A stretch of DNA of 64,000 nucleotides from Streptomyces tibetensis. GTDB taxonomy: Bacteria > Actinomycetota > Actinomycetes > Streptomycetales > Streptomycetaceae. The stretch covers positions 124,001-188,000 of the forward strand of contig NZ_SZVW01000017.1 of the NCBI RefSeq assembly GCF_007655005.1, given 5' to 3'. The notes beneath the pieces were generated by a model. The model did no database searches and was not told the DNA's origin. It was given only the letters and a program-made list of their open reading frames with translations. This document shows, piece by piece, positions 8,456-16,800 of the stretch. The position numbers were made by a program, and so were the translations under genes. How positions within the stretch are numbered: position 1 is the first letter of the stretch; each line of letters starts with the position of its first letter.

Positions 8456-8491
8456 GACGCCCCCCGTCCGATGAATCAGACGGGGGGCGTC
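8456..8491. terminator. Bidirectional terminator
   Basis: Perfect 13-bp stem GACGCCCCCCGTC / GACGGGGGGCGTC with a 10-nt loop. It sits between a rightward frame and the leftward Fe-S oxidoreductase gene and can serve both. Confidence 0.85.
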
Positions 8492-8520
8492 GCAACAGTC
8501 GGACGAACCGCAGGGACCGC

Positions 8521-10845
8521 CTACTTCACCGGCTCCGGCTCCGGCGCGCTCGTAGAGTCCGATGTGCCGGCCGGCGGCTCGCCGTCGTCGTTGGAGTCGT
8601 CGCCCTCGTCCTCCGCCGGGACCGGCGTCTTCACCGAGTCCAGCAGCAGCTGGGCCACGTCCACCACCTGGATGGACTCCTTCGCCTTGCCGTCGTTCTT
8701 CTTGCCGTTGACCGAGTCGGTCAGCATCACGAGGCAGAAGGGGCAGGCCGTCGAGACGATGTCGGGGTTGACCGACAGTGCCTCGTCGACGCGCTCGTTG
8801 TTGATGCGCTTGCCGATGCGCTCTTCCATCCACATCCGTGCGCCACCCGCGCCGCAGCAGAAGCCCCGCTCCTTGTGGCGGTGCATCTCCTCGTTGCGGA
8901 CGCCGGGGACGGCGGCGATGATCTCGCGCGGCGGCGTGTAGATCTTGTTGTGACGGCCCAGGTAGCACGGGTCGTGGTACGTGATGATGCCCTCGACCGG
9001 CGTGACCGGGATCAGCTTGCCCTCGTCGACGAGGTGCTGCAGCAGCTGCGTGTGGTGGATGACCTCGTAGTCACCGCCGAGCTGCGGGTACTCGTTGCCG
9101 AGCGTGTTGAGGCAGTGCGGGCAGGTGGCGACGATCTTCTTGGCCGACTTGGGCTTCGCCGACTCGGCGACGACCTTGCCCTCGTCGTCCATCTCCTCGC
9201 CGAACGCCATGTTCAGCGCCATGACGTTCTCCATGCCGAGCTCCTGGAACAGGGGCTCGTTGCCGAGACGCCGGGCGGAGTCACCCGTGCACTTCTCGTC
9301 GCCGCCCATGATCGCGAACTTGACGCCCGCGATGTGCAGCAGCTCCGCGAAGGCCTTCGTGGTCTTCTTCGCGCGGTCCTCCAGGGCGCCGGCGCAACCG
9401 ACCCAGTAGAGGTACTCGACCTCGGACAGGTCCTCGATGTCCTTGCCGACGACCGGAACCTCGAAGTCGACCTCCTTGAGCCACTCCAGGCGCTGCTTCT
9501 TCGCCAGGCCCCAGGGGTTGCCCTTCTTCTCCAGGTTCTTGAGCATCGTGCCCGCCTCGGACGGGAACGACGACTCGATCATCACCTGGTAGCGGCGCAT
9601 GTCGACGATGTGGTCGACGTGCTCGATGTCGACCGGGCACTGCTCGACACAGGCGCCGCAGGTGGTGCAGGACCACAGGACGTCCGGGTCGATGACGCCG
9701 TTCTCCTCGGCCGTGCCGACCAGCGGGCGCTCGGCCTCCGCGAGGGCCGCGGCGGGGACGTCCTTCAGGGCCTCCTCGGACGCCTTCTCCTCGCCCTCCA
9801 TCGTCTTGCCGCCGCCGGCCAGCAGGTACGGCGCCTTGGCGTGCGCGTGGTCGCGCAGGGACATGATCAGCAGCTTGGGGGAGAGGGGCTTGCCCGTGTT
9901 CCAGGCGGGGCACTGCGACTGGCAGCGGCCGCACTCGGTGCAGGTGGAGAAGTCCAGCAGGCCCTTCCAGGAGTACTGCTCGACCTGGGAGACACCGAAG
10001 ACGTCGTCGTCGCCCGGGTCGGTGAAGTCGATGGGCTTGCCACCGGACGTCATCGGCTGCAGGGCACCCAGCGCCGTGCCGCCGCTCGCCTCGCGCTTGA
10101 ACCAGATGTTCGGGAAGGCGAGGAAGCGGTGCCAGGCGACACCCATGTTGGTGTTGAGCGACACCACGATCATCCAGATGAACGAGGTGCCGATCTTGAT
10201 CATCGCGACCAGGTAGACGAGGTTCTGCAGCGCCGAGACGCTCAGCCCCTTGAACGCGAGCACCAGCGGGTACGACGCGAAGTACGACGCCTCGTAGTGG
10301 TCGACGTGGTGCAGCGCGCCCTCAAGGCCCCGCAGCACGTAGATCGCCAGGCCGATGGTGAGGATGACGTACTCGACGAAGTACGCCTGGCCGGCCTTGG
10401 AACCGGCGAAGCGGGACTTGCGGCCCGGGCGGCTCGGCAGGTTCAGCAGGCGGATCGCGATGAGCACCGCGATGCCCAGGATCGTCATCACGCCGATGAA
10501 CTCGATGTACAGCTCGAACGGCAGGAACTCACCGATGACCGGCAGCACCCAGTCGGCCTGGAACAGCTGGCCGAAGGCCTGGGCGAGGGTCGGCGGGAGC
10601 GTCAGGAAGCCGACGGCGACGAACCAGTGCGCGACACCGACGATCCCCCACCGGTTCATGCGCGTGTGGCCGAGGAACTCCTTCACCAGGGTCACGCTGC
10701 GCTGGTAGGGGTTGTCGGTCCGGGTGCCGGCCGGGACCGGCTGGCCCAGCTTGAAATACCGGACGAACTGGCCGATCGCGCGTGCGAGCAGCGCGACGCC
10801 GACCACGGTCAGTACCAGCGACACGATGATCGCGGCGAGTTGCAT
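8521..10845 (-). CDS. Membrane-bound heterodisulfide reductase-like Fe-S oxidoreductase
   Basis: A 774-residue protein joining an N-terminal membrane domain of about five helices (HdrE/NarI-like, residues 1-270) to a cytoplasmic domain with two [4Fe-4S] motifs (CTECGRCQSQCP and CTTCGACVEQCP). Two CCG-type cysteine-rich domains follow, each with CPHC/CPFC and HDPCYLGR or CCGAGGARMW signatures. This is the architecture of HdrD-like and LldE/GlpC-related electron-transfer proteins, and of the mycobacterial Rv0338c type. It should pass electrons between membrane quinones and an unknown thiol or flavin partner. The tail is acidic and low-complexity. It is transcribed away from dnaK. Confidence 0.9.
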   Translation of the reverse strand: MQLAAIIVSLVLTVVGVALLARAIGQFVRYFKLGQPVPAGTRTDNPYQRSVTLVKEFLGHTRMNRWGIVGVAHWFVAVGFLTLPPTLAQAFGQLFQADWVLPVIGEFLPFELYIEFIGVMTILGIAVLIAIRLLNLPSRPGRKSRFAGSKAGQAYFVEYVILTIGLAIYVLRGLEGALHHVDHYEASYFASYPLVLAFKGLSVSALQNLVYLVAMIKIGTSFIWMIVVSLNTNMGVAWHRFLAFPNIWFKREASGGTALGALQPMTSGGKPIDFTDPGDDDVFGVSQVEQYSWKGLLDFSTCTECGRCQSQCPAWNTGKPLSPKLLIMSLRDHAHAKAPYLLAGGGKTMEGEEKASEEALKDVPAAALAEAERPLVGTAEENGVIDPDVLWSCTTCGACVEQCPVDIEHVDHIVDMRRYQVMIESSFPSEAGTMLKNLEKKGNPWGLAKKQRLEWLKEVDFEVPVVGKDIEDLSEVEYLYWVGCAGALEDRAKKTTKAFAELLHIAGVKFAIMGGDEKCTGDSARRLGNEPLFQELGMENVMALNMAFGEEMDDEGKVVAESAKPKSAKKIVATCPHCLNTLGNEYPQLGGDYEVIHHTQLLQHLVDEGKLIPVTPVEGIITYHDPCYLGRHNKIYTPPREIIAAVPGVRNEEMHRHKERGFCCGAGGARMWMEERIGKRINNERVDEALSVNPDIVSTACPFCLVMLTDSVNGKKNDGKAKESIQVVDVAQLLLDSVKTPVPAEDEGDDSNDDGEPPAGTSDSTSAPEPEPVK

Positions 10846-10910
10846 GGGGGCTCCTCGGGCCTGCGAGGGGTTTCGTCGGGGTGACCTGTCGTTTTGCAGG
10901 TTCCCCGAAA

Positions 10911-10924
10911 TTACTAAGCGGTAA
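10911..10924. promoter_or_regulatory. TTAC-N6-GTAA inverted repeat upstream of Fe-S gene
   Basis: TTACTAAGCGGTAA lies in the only AT-rich part of the gap, 66-79 bp before the leftward start at 10845. The arms and spacing resemble TetR-family operators of acyl-CoA metabolism regulators; that similarity is from memory and unproven. Confidence 0.4.
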
Positions 10925-11039
10925 CTTATGCAGTCCGTCTGAGACTACCCTCATCCTCCGCCGCACTGTAGCCGGGTGGGCAGTGATCTGAATCGCTGAG
11001 GGTTGCCTCAGGGGTGGTGCCGATCCGGTCGCGATCCGT

Positions 11040-11190
11040 CATGCGTTCCTGCGTGTCGCCGTGCATCCCGCCGCGCTCCCGTCGTGCCTCCCTCCGCGAT
11101 CCCGCCGCGCTCCCGTCGTGCATCCCGCCGCGAGTCCGGTCGTGCATCACGTTGCGAATCTCGTCGTGCATCCCGTCGTGTTATTCATAC
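11040..11190. repeat. Degenerate CGTCGTGCATCCCGCCGCG repeats
   Basis: Five or six imperfect copies of a roughly 19-30 bp unit built on CGTCGTGCATCCCG. They fill the 377-bp gap between the Fe-S gene and the membrane-protein gene. Reverse-strand frames give MHD-rich peptides with no domain, so the stretch is taken as non-coding. Confidence 0.55.
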
Positions 11191-11222
11191 CGAAATGTCA
11201 TAGTCCCGCCTAACTTGTATCC

Positions 11223-12242
11223 GTGCTCTACGGGATCACCGCCGCCGCCACCGCCCTCGTCCTCACCGCCGTGCTCGCCGCCGCCCTGCGGGTCCCCGCG
11301 CTGCGGCTGCGGCTGGTCGAGCGGCGCCGGCAGCGGGACGTACCGCTGTCCGGGGGCCTGGCCGTCGTGCTCGTCACCGGGCTGGTCGCGGGGGGCGGGG
11401 AGTGGCTGGGGGTCGCGCCCTCCGCCGACGGGACGCGGGGGGTGCTCTTCGCCGCGGGGGCCGTCGCCCTGCTCGGACTCGCCGGTGACGTGTGGCGGCT
11501 GCGGCGGCGGGTGCTGGCCGCCGGAACGGCCGTGGCGGCCGCGTGTGTCGTGCCGTACGGGGAGACGGGGGTGGGGACGGGGCTGCTGGCCGTCGTGTGG
11601 GTCGTGGTCGTGGTGTTCGGGTTCCGGGGCCTCGATCACGCCGACGGGCTGGCGGGTACGGTCGGGGTGGTCGCCGCCTTCGGGGCGGCGGCCTGTGCGG
11701 CCGTCGAGGTGATGGACGGGATCGCGGGGCTGATGAGCGTGCTGGCCGCCGCGCTGACCGGTTTCCTCCTCCACAACTGGCACCCCGCGCGGGTGGCGCT
11801 GGGCGGCTGCGGGTCCATGGCCGCGGGGTTCGTGATCGCCGTGGGGACCGTGTACGCCCGGGCCGGGTTCGGGGTCGGGGAGAGTGCGGGTGTCCTGTTC
11901 GCGCTGACCGCCGTGGTGGCCGCCGACGTCGTCCTCGTGCTGGCGTCGCGACGGCTGGGCGGACGCAGTGTCACGCGCAGCGGGCCCGACCACTTGGCGC
12001 ACCGGCTGCGGCGGCTCGGGCTGACCGCGCCGGGGGCGAGTCTGCTGCTGGGGATCGGGGCGTTGTCCGGGATGCTCGTCGGGGTACTCGCGCATGCCGA
12101 GTGGATCGGGGCGAGCTCCCTGTGGTGGGTGGCGGGAGGGGCGCTCGTGGTGGTGTTCACTCTCTCGCGTGTCCCTGTGTACGGCCCTCGACGCAGTGTA
12201 TCGACGCAGGTCAGAGCCCCATTGCGTGTAAGGAACGGATAA
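11223..12242 (+). CDS. MraY/WecA-like membrane protein with altered catalytic motifs
   Basis: A 339-residue multi-helix protein whose order of features follows the polyprenyl-phosphate GlcNAc-1-phosphate transferases: PLSGGLAV after the first helix, GLAGDVWRLR where GLIDDxxxL is usual, FRGLDHADGLAG where NxxDGxDGLAG is usual, GGCGSMAAGF where GDSGSxxxGF is usual, and HLAHRLRRLGLT near the His-rich loop. The first Asp of the DD pair and the Asp of GDSGS are missing, so normal transferase activity is doubtful. GTG start with no clear ribosome site. It directly precedes the dnaK promoter, and the gene end and HAIR region nearly abut. Confidence 0.75.
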   Translation: MLYGITAAATALVLTAVLAAALRVPALRLRLVERRRQRDVPLSGGLAVVLVTGLVAGGGEWLGVAPSADGTRGVLFAAGAVALLGLAGDVWRLRRRVLAAGTAVAAACVVPYGETGVGTGLLAVVWVVVVVFGFRGLDHADGLAGTVGVVAAFGAAACAAVEVMDGIAGLMSVLAAALTGFLLHNWHPARVALGGCGSMAAGFVIAVGTVYARAGFGVGESAGVLFALTAVVAADVVLVLASRRLGGRSVTRSGPDHLAHRLRRLGLTAPGASLLLGIGALSGMLVGVLAHAEWIGASSLWWVAGGALVVVFTLSRVPVYGPRRSVSTQVRAPLRVRNG

Positions 12243-12244
12243 GA

Positions 12245-12265
12245 GTTGAGCCTGCCCGACTCAGC
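12245..12265 (+). promoter_or_regulatory. Imperfect second HAIR upstream of dnaK
   Basis: GTTGAGC-N7-ACTCAGC matches the HspR inverted repeat (CTTGAGT-N7-ACTCAAG) at five of seven positions in each arm with exact spacing. It begins 3 nt after the membrane-protein stop and 31 bp before the perfect site, which would allow cooperative HspR binding. Confidence 0.6.
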
Positions 12266-12269
12266 TCTG

Positions 12270-12298
12270 TTGACCGGTGGGGAGCCGTCGTGCACACT
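12270..12298 (+). promoter_or_regulatory. Probable dnaK promoter
   Basis: TTGACC at 12270-12275 and CACACT at 12293-12298 are separated by 17 bp, a good match for the vegetative sigma factor at -35 and acceptable at -10. The HAIR overlaps the predicted start site. Confidence 0.6.
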
Positions 12299-12317
12299 TG
12301 AGTCCGTTCCACTCAAG
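12297..12317 (+). promoter_or_regulatory. HAIR operator (HspR site) of dnaK operon
   Basis: CTTGAGT-CCGTTCC-ACTCAAG is a perfect HspR-associated inverted repeat, 20 bp before the dnaK ATG. In Streptomyces, HspR with DnaK as co-repressor binds this element. Confidence 0.95.
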
Positions 12318-12336
12318 TCAGCTGGAGGAATCAACC

Positions 12337-14190
12337 ATGGCACGTGCGGTCGGCATCGACCTGGGCACGACTAACTCCGTCGTCAGCGTTCTGGAGGGCG
12401 GCGAGCCCACCGTCATCACCAACGCCGAGGGCGCCAGGACCACGCCGTCCGTCGTCGCCTTCGCCAAGAACGGTGAGGTGCTCGTCGGAGAGGTGGCCAA
12501 GCGTCAGGCGGTCACGAACGTGGACCGGACCATCCGCTCCGTGAAGCGTCACATGGGCACCGACTGGAAGATCGAGCTCGACGGGAAGCCCTTCAACCCG
12601 CAGCAGATCAGCGCCTTCGTGCTCCAGAAGCTCAAGCGTGACGCCGAGTCCTACCTGGGCGAGAAGGTGACCGACGCGGTCATCACCGTCCCGGCGTACT
12701 TCAACGACTCCGAGCGTCAGGCCACGAAGGAGGCCGGCGAGATCGCCGGTCTGAACGTGCTGCGCATCGTCAACGAGCCCACCGCGGCCGCCCTGGCGTA
12801 CGGCCTCGACAAGGACGACCAGACCATCCTGGTCTTCGACCTCGGTGGCGGTACGTTCGACGTCTCGCTGCTGGAGATCGGCGACGGCGTCGTCGAGGTG
12901 AAGGCCACCAACGGTGACAACCACCTCGGTGGTGACGACTGGGACCAGCGCGTCGTCGACTACCTGGTCCAGCAGTTCCAGTCCGGCCACGGCGTGGACC
13001 TGGGCAAGGACAAGATGGCCCTGCAGCGTCTGCGCGAGGCCGCCGAGAAGGCGAAGATCGAGCTGTCCTCGTCCACCGAGACCTCGATCAACCTGCCCTA
13101 CATCACCGCCTCCGCCGAGGGCCCCCTGCACCTCGACGAGAAGCTCACCCGCGCCCAGTTCCAGCAGCTGACCGCGGACCTCCTGGAGCGCTGCAAGACG
13201 CCGTTCCACAACGTCATCAAGGACGCCGGCATCTCCATCAGCGAGATCGACCACGTCGTCCTGGTCGGCGGCTCCACCCGTATGCCCGCCGTCGCCGAGC
13301 TCGTCAAGGAGCTGACCGGAGGCAAGGACGCCAACAAGGGCGTCAACCCGGACGAGGTCGTCGCCATCGGCGCCGCCCTGCAGGCCGGTGTCCTCAAGGG
13401 CGAGGTCAAGGACGTCCTGCTCCTCGACGTCACCCCGCTGTCCCTCGGCATCGAGACCAAGGGCGGCATCATGACCAAGCTCATCGAGCGGAACACGACG
13501 ATCCCGACCAAGCGGTCCGAGATCTTCACCACCGCCGAGGACAACCAGCCGTCCGTGCAGATCCAGGTCTACCAGGGCGAGCGCGAGATCGCGGCGTACA
13601 ACAAGAAGCTCGGGATGTTCGAGCTGACCGGTCTGCCGCCGGCGCCCCGCGGCGTCCCGCAGATCGAGGTGTCCTTCGACATCGACGCCAACGGCATCAT
13701 GCACGTGACCGCGAAGGACCTCGGCACGGGCAAGGAGCAGAAGATGACCGTCACCGGCGGCTCCTCGCTGCCGAAGGACGAGGTCGACCGCATGCGCCAG
13801 GAGGCCGAGCAGTACGCGGAGGAGGACCACAAGCGCCGCGAGGCCGCCGAGTCCCGCAACCAGGGCGAGCAGCTCGTCTACCAGACCGAGAAGTTCCTCA
13901 AGGACAACGAGGACAAGGTCCCGGGCGACATCAAGACCGAGGTCGAGGAGGCCGTCGCCGAGCTGAAGGAGAAGCTCAAGGGCGAGGACTCCACCGAGAT
14001 CCGCACCGCCACGGAGAAGGTCGCGGCCGTCTCGCAGAAGCTCGGCCAGGCCATGTACGCGGACGCGGGTGCGGCCCAGGCCGCAGGTGACGCCGGTGAC
14101 GCCGGCGCCGCCGGTGGTGCCAAGGCCGCTGACGACGACGTCGTCGACGCCGAGATCGTCGACGAGGACCGGAAGGACGGTGCCGCGTGA
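12337..14190 (+). CDS. dnaK: Molecular chaperone DnaK (Hsp70)
   Basis: A 617-residue Hsp70. The ATPase domain opens with RAVGIDLGTTNSVV, with DLGGGTFDVSLLEIG near residue 170 and VGGSTRMPAV near 312. The substrate-binding domain follows (DVTPLSLGIETKGG, QPSVQIQVYQGE), then the helical lid and a Gly/Ala-rich tail ending with the acidic VVDAEIVDED. ATG at 12337 with GGAGGA upstream; the frame is open from 12277 but that runs into the operator. First gene of dnaK-grpE-dnaJ-hspR, repressed by HspR through the HAIR sites. It refolds proteins with DnaJ and GrpE and also acts as HspR co-repressor in this genus. Confidence 0.98.
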   Translation: MARAVGIDLGTTNSVVSVLEGGEPTVITNAEGARTTPSVVAFAKNGEVLVGEVAKRQAVTNVDRTIRSVKRHMGTDWKIELDGKPFNPQQISAFVLQKLKRDAESYLGEKVTDAVITVPAYFNDSERQATKEAGEIAGLNVLRIVNEPTAAALAYGLDKDDQTILVFDLGGGTFDVSLLEIGDGVVEVKATNGDNHLGGDDWDQRVVDYLVQQFQSGHGVDLGKDKMALQRLREAAEKAKIELSSSTETSINLPYITASAEGPLHLDEKLTRAQFQQLTADLLERCKTPFHNVIKDAGISISEIDHVVLVGGSTRMPAVAELVKELTGGKDANKGVNPDEVVAIGAALQAGVLKGEVKDVLLLDVTPLSLGIETKGGIMTKLIERNTTIPTKRSEIFTTAEDNQPSVQIQVYQGEREIAAYNKKLGMFELTGLPPAPRGVPQIEVSFDIDANGIMHVTAKDLGTGKEQKMTVTGGSSLPKDEVDRMRQEAEQYAEEDHKRREAAESRNQGEQLVYQTEKFLKDNEDKVPGDIKTEVEEAVAELKEKLKGEDSTEIRTATEKVAAVSQKLGQAMYADAGAAQAAGDAGDAGAAGGAKAADDDVVDAEIVDEDRKDGAA

Positions 14191-14843
14191 CGGAGGAGAC
14201 CCCGGGCTTCGACGAGCAGCAGCCCGACGTCCCTTCCGGCGCCACCTCCGAAGACGCCGAGCCGAAGGCCGCCTCCCCCTCCGCGGAGGAGGGGGCGGCC
14301 CCGGCCGGGGACACGGGCCAGGACGTGGCTCTGGTGGCCCAGCTGGACCAGGCCCGCACCGCGCTCGGTGAGCGCACGGCGGACCTCCAGCGCCTCCAGG
14401 CCGAGTTCCAGAACTACCGCCGCCGGGTCGAGCGCGACCGGATCGCGGTCAAGGAGATCGCCATCGCGAACCTCCTGACCGAGCTCCTGCCCGTGCTCGA
14501 CGACATCGGCCGCGCGCGGGAGCACGGCGAACTGGTCGGCGGCTTCAAGTCCGTCGCCGAGTCGCTGGAGAGCACCGCGGCGAAGATGGGCCTGCAGCAG
14601 TTCGGCAAGGAGGGCGAGCCCTTCGACCCGACGATCCACGAAGCCCTGATGCACAGCTACGCGCCGGACGTCACCGAGACGACGTGCGTGGCGATCCTGC
14701 AGCCCGGGTACCGGATCGGCGAGCGCACCATCCGCCCCGCGCGGGTGGCCGTGGCCGAACCCCAGCCGGGGGCGCAGACGGTCAAGGCGGACGAGTCCGC
14801 CGACGCCGACGACAAGGAGAGCGGTGGCCCGGACGAGGGCTGA
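14187..14843 (+). CDS. grpE: Nucleotide exchange factor GrpE
   Basis: A 218-residue GrpE. A disordered acidic/Ala-rich N-terminus (1-50) leads into the long dimerising helix (RTADLQRLQAEFQNYRRR), the four-helix region and the C-terminal beta domain (EPFDPTIHEALMHS, VAILQPGYRIGERTIRPARV). It releases ADP from DnaK. Its GTG start overlaps the dnaK stop by 4 nt (GTGA), so translation is coupled. A 33-bp gap then leads to dnaJ. Confidence 0.96.
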   Translation: MTEETPGFDEQQPDVPSGATSEDAEPKAASPSAEEGAAPAGDTGQDVALVAQLDQARTALGERTADLQRLQAEFQNYRRRVERDRIAVKEIAIANLLTELLPVLDDIGRAREHGELVGGFKSVAESLESTAAKMGLQQFGKEGEPFDPTIHEALMHSYAPDVTETTCVAILQPGYRIGERTIRPARVAVAEPQPGAQTVKADESADADDKESGGPDEG

Positions 14844-14876
14844 CGTCATAGACGAAGGGAAGGAGGGGCGTCGAGG

Positions 14877-16064
14877 ATGAGCACCAAGGACTTCATCGAG
14901 AAGGACTACTACAAGGTCCTCGGCGTCCCCAAGGACGCCACCGAGGCCGAGATCAAGAAGGCGTACCGGAAGCTCGCCCGCGAGAACCACCCGGACGCCA
15001 ACAAGGGAAACGTCAAGGCAGAGGAGCGCTTCAAGGAGATCTCCGAGGCCAACGACATCCTCGGCGACCCCAAGAAGCGCAAGGAGTACGACGACGCGCG
15101 CGCCCTCTTCGGCAACGGCGGCTTCCGCCCGGGGCCGGGCGGCGCGGGCGGCTCCTTCAACTTCGACCTGGGCGACCTCTTCGGGGGCGGCGCCCAGGGT
15201 GGCGGCCAGGGGGCCGGCGGCTTCGGCGGCGGGCTCGGTGACGTTTTCGGGGGCCTGTTCAACCGCGGCGGCGCGGGCGGTCCGGGGACGCGTACGCACC
15301 CCCGGCGCGGCCAGGACATCGAGTCCGAGGTCACGCTCAGCTTCACGGAGGCGATCGAGGGCGCGACCGTCCCGCTGCGGATGTCGTCGCAGTCTCCCTG
15401 CAAGGCCTGTTCGGGCACCGGCGACAAGAACGGCACACCGCGTGTGTGCCCGACCTGCGTCGGCACCGGGCAGGTCGCCCGGGGCAGCGGTGGCGGCTTC
15501 TCCCTGACCGACCCCTGCCCGGACTGCAAGGGCCGCGGCCTGATCGCGGAGAACGCCTGCGAGGTCTGCAAGGGCAGCGGCCGGGCCAAGTCCTCGCGGA
15601 CCATGCAGGTGCGCATCCCCGCGGGCGTCAGCGACGGTCAGCGGATCCGGCTGCGCGGCAAGGGAGCACCGGGCGAGCGCGGCGGGCCGGCGGGCGACCT
15701 CTACGTGGTCGTGCACGTCGACTCCCACCCGGTGTTCGGCCGCAAGGACGACAACCTCACGGTCACCGTCCCGGTGACCTTCGCCGAGGCGGCCCTCGGC
15801 GGCGAGGTACGGGTGCCCACCCTGGGCGGCCCGCCCGTCACGCTGAAGCTGCCGCCGGGCACGCCCAACGGGCGTACCATGCGCGCCCGGGGCAAGGGCG
15901 CGGTCCGCAAGGACGGCACCCGCGGCGACCTTCTGGTCACCGTGGAGGTGAGTGTTCCGAAGGACCTGTCGGGGAATGCTCGTGACGCACTCGAGGCGTA
16001 CCGAGAGGCGACCGCGGGTGAGGATCCGCGGGCGGATCTGTTCCAGGCCGCGAAGGGAGCATGA
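14877..16064 (+). CDS. dnaJ: Type I co-chaperone DnaJ
   Basis: A 395-residue type I Hsp40. J domain with the HPD motif at 38-40; Gly/Phe-rich linker about 85-145; zinc domain with four CxxCxGxG-type repeats (CKACSGTG, CPTCVGTG, CPDCKGRG, CEVCKGSG); then two beta-barrel substrate domains (VRIPAGVSDGQRIRLRGKG and the RVPTLGG region). It delivers clients to DnaK and stimulates its ATPase. Strong Shine-Dalgarno GGAAGGAGG upstream. The stop overlaps the hspR start. Confidence 0.97.
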   Translation: MSTKDFIEKDYYKVLGVPKDATEAEIKKAYRKLARENHPDANKGNVKAEERFKEISEANDILGDPKKRKEYDDARALFGNGGFRPGPGGAGGSFNFDLGDLFGGGAQGGGQGAGGFGGGLGDVFGGLFNRGGAGGPGTRTHPRRGQDIESEVTLSFTEAIEGATVPLRMSSQSPCKACSGTGDKNGTPRVCPTCVGTGQVARGSGGGFSLTDPCPDCKGRGLIAENACEVCKGSGRAKSSRTMQVRIPAGVSDGQRIRLRGKGAPGERGGPAGDLYVVVHVDSHPVFGRKDDNLTVTVPVTFAEAALGGEVRVPTLGGPPVTLKLPPGTPNGRTMRARGKGAVRKDGTRGDLLVTVEVSVPKDLSGNARDALEAYREATAGEDPRADLFQAAKGA

Positions 16065-16522
16065 GTCAGATGGACGGTCGTCGGCGCAATCCGTATGAAC
16101 TGACCGAGGAAACCCCGGTCTATGTCATCTCGGTGGCGGCCCAGCTGTCCGGCCTGCACCCGCAGACCCTGCGCCAGTACGACCGGCTGGGTCTGGTCTC
16201 CCCGGACCGCACCGCCGGCCGGGGCCGCCGCTACTCGGCTCGTGACATCGAACTGCTGCGCACCGTCCAGCAGTTGTCGCAGGACGAGGGCATCAACCTG
16301 GCCGGTATCAAGCGCATCATCGAACTGGAGAACCAGGTCGCCGCGCTCCAGGCGAGGGTGGCCGAGATGCAGGACGCGCTCGACGGCGCGGCGGCGGCGA
16401 TGCGCCAGCGCGAGGCCGCGGTGCACGCGTCGTACCGCCGCGACCTGGTGCCGTACCAGGAGGTGCAGCAGACCAGCGCGCTGGTGGTGTGGCGGCCGAA
16501 GCGGCAGCAGCAGTCCGACTGA
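16061..16522 (+). CDS. hspR: Heat-shock repressor HspR (MerR family)
   Basis: A 153-residue MerR-type regulator. An N-terminal winged HTH covers residues about 20-90 (YVISVAAQLSGLHPQTLRQYDRLGLVSPDR, GRRYSARDIELL), and a coiled-coil dimerisation helix follows (ELENQVAALQARVAEMQ). No metal- or thiol-sensing cysteines are present, as expected for HspR. ATGA overlap with the dnaJ stop couples its synthesis to the operon it represses. Its targets here are the HAIR sites before dnaK and clpB. Confidence 0.97.
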   Translation: MSQMDGRRRNPYELTEETPVYVISVAAQLSGLHPQTLRQYDRLGLVSPDRTAGRGRRYSARDIELLRTVQQLSQDEGINLAGIKRIIELENQVAALQARVAEMQDALDGAAAAMRQREAAVHASYRRDLVPYQEVQQTSALVVWRPKRQQQSD

Positions 16523-16538
16523 CGCGTGTACGCAGGTG

Positions 16539-16567
16539 AAGGGGCCGGGAGTTGATCCCGGCCCCTT
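16539..16567 (+). terminator. Terminator of the dnaK operon
   Basis: Perfect 12-bp stem AAGGGGCCGGGA / TCCCGGCCCCTT with a 5-nt loop, 17 bp after the hspR stop, followed by TTCG. Confidence 0.9.
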
Positions 16568-16637
16568 TCGCGTGCTTTGCGGCTCTCGCCCTGGTTTCGC
16601 TGAGCCTCCCGTGGATGACCGGGTGGTGTGCGTCACT

Positions 16638-16662
16638 TGAAGACGATTCCGCAGAGTCTTCA
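16638..16662 (+). promoter_or_regulatory. TGAAGAC-N11-GTCTTCA inverted repeat
   Basis: Perfect 7-bp arms around an 11-bp spacer, 139 bp ahead of the sugar-binding lipoprotein start. The form fits a LacI/GntR-type operator for a carbohydrate gene, or a hairpin in the leader. Confidence 0.4.
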
Positions 16663-16800
16663 CAACGCTTGCGGAGCGTGGTGTTGCCATCTCGTTAAGT
16701 GGTTCCGCTTGACGCTGAGGGCGCGTCCGCGTTGGCTTTTGAGTCACATGGGCCACAAAGCTGTGCCCACGTCCGAATCACACGCGAAGTGAGCCCCCGC

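Noticed and set aside
8227..10884. 885-codon frame opposite the Fe-S oxidoreductase
   Set aside because: Typical GC-rich antisense frame; the opposite strand has clear cysteine motifs and membrane helices.
10926..11171. 81-residue leftward frame with repeated MHD segments
   Set aside because: The pattern comes from the degenerate DNA repeat at 11040-11190; there is no ribosome site or domain.
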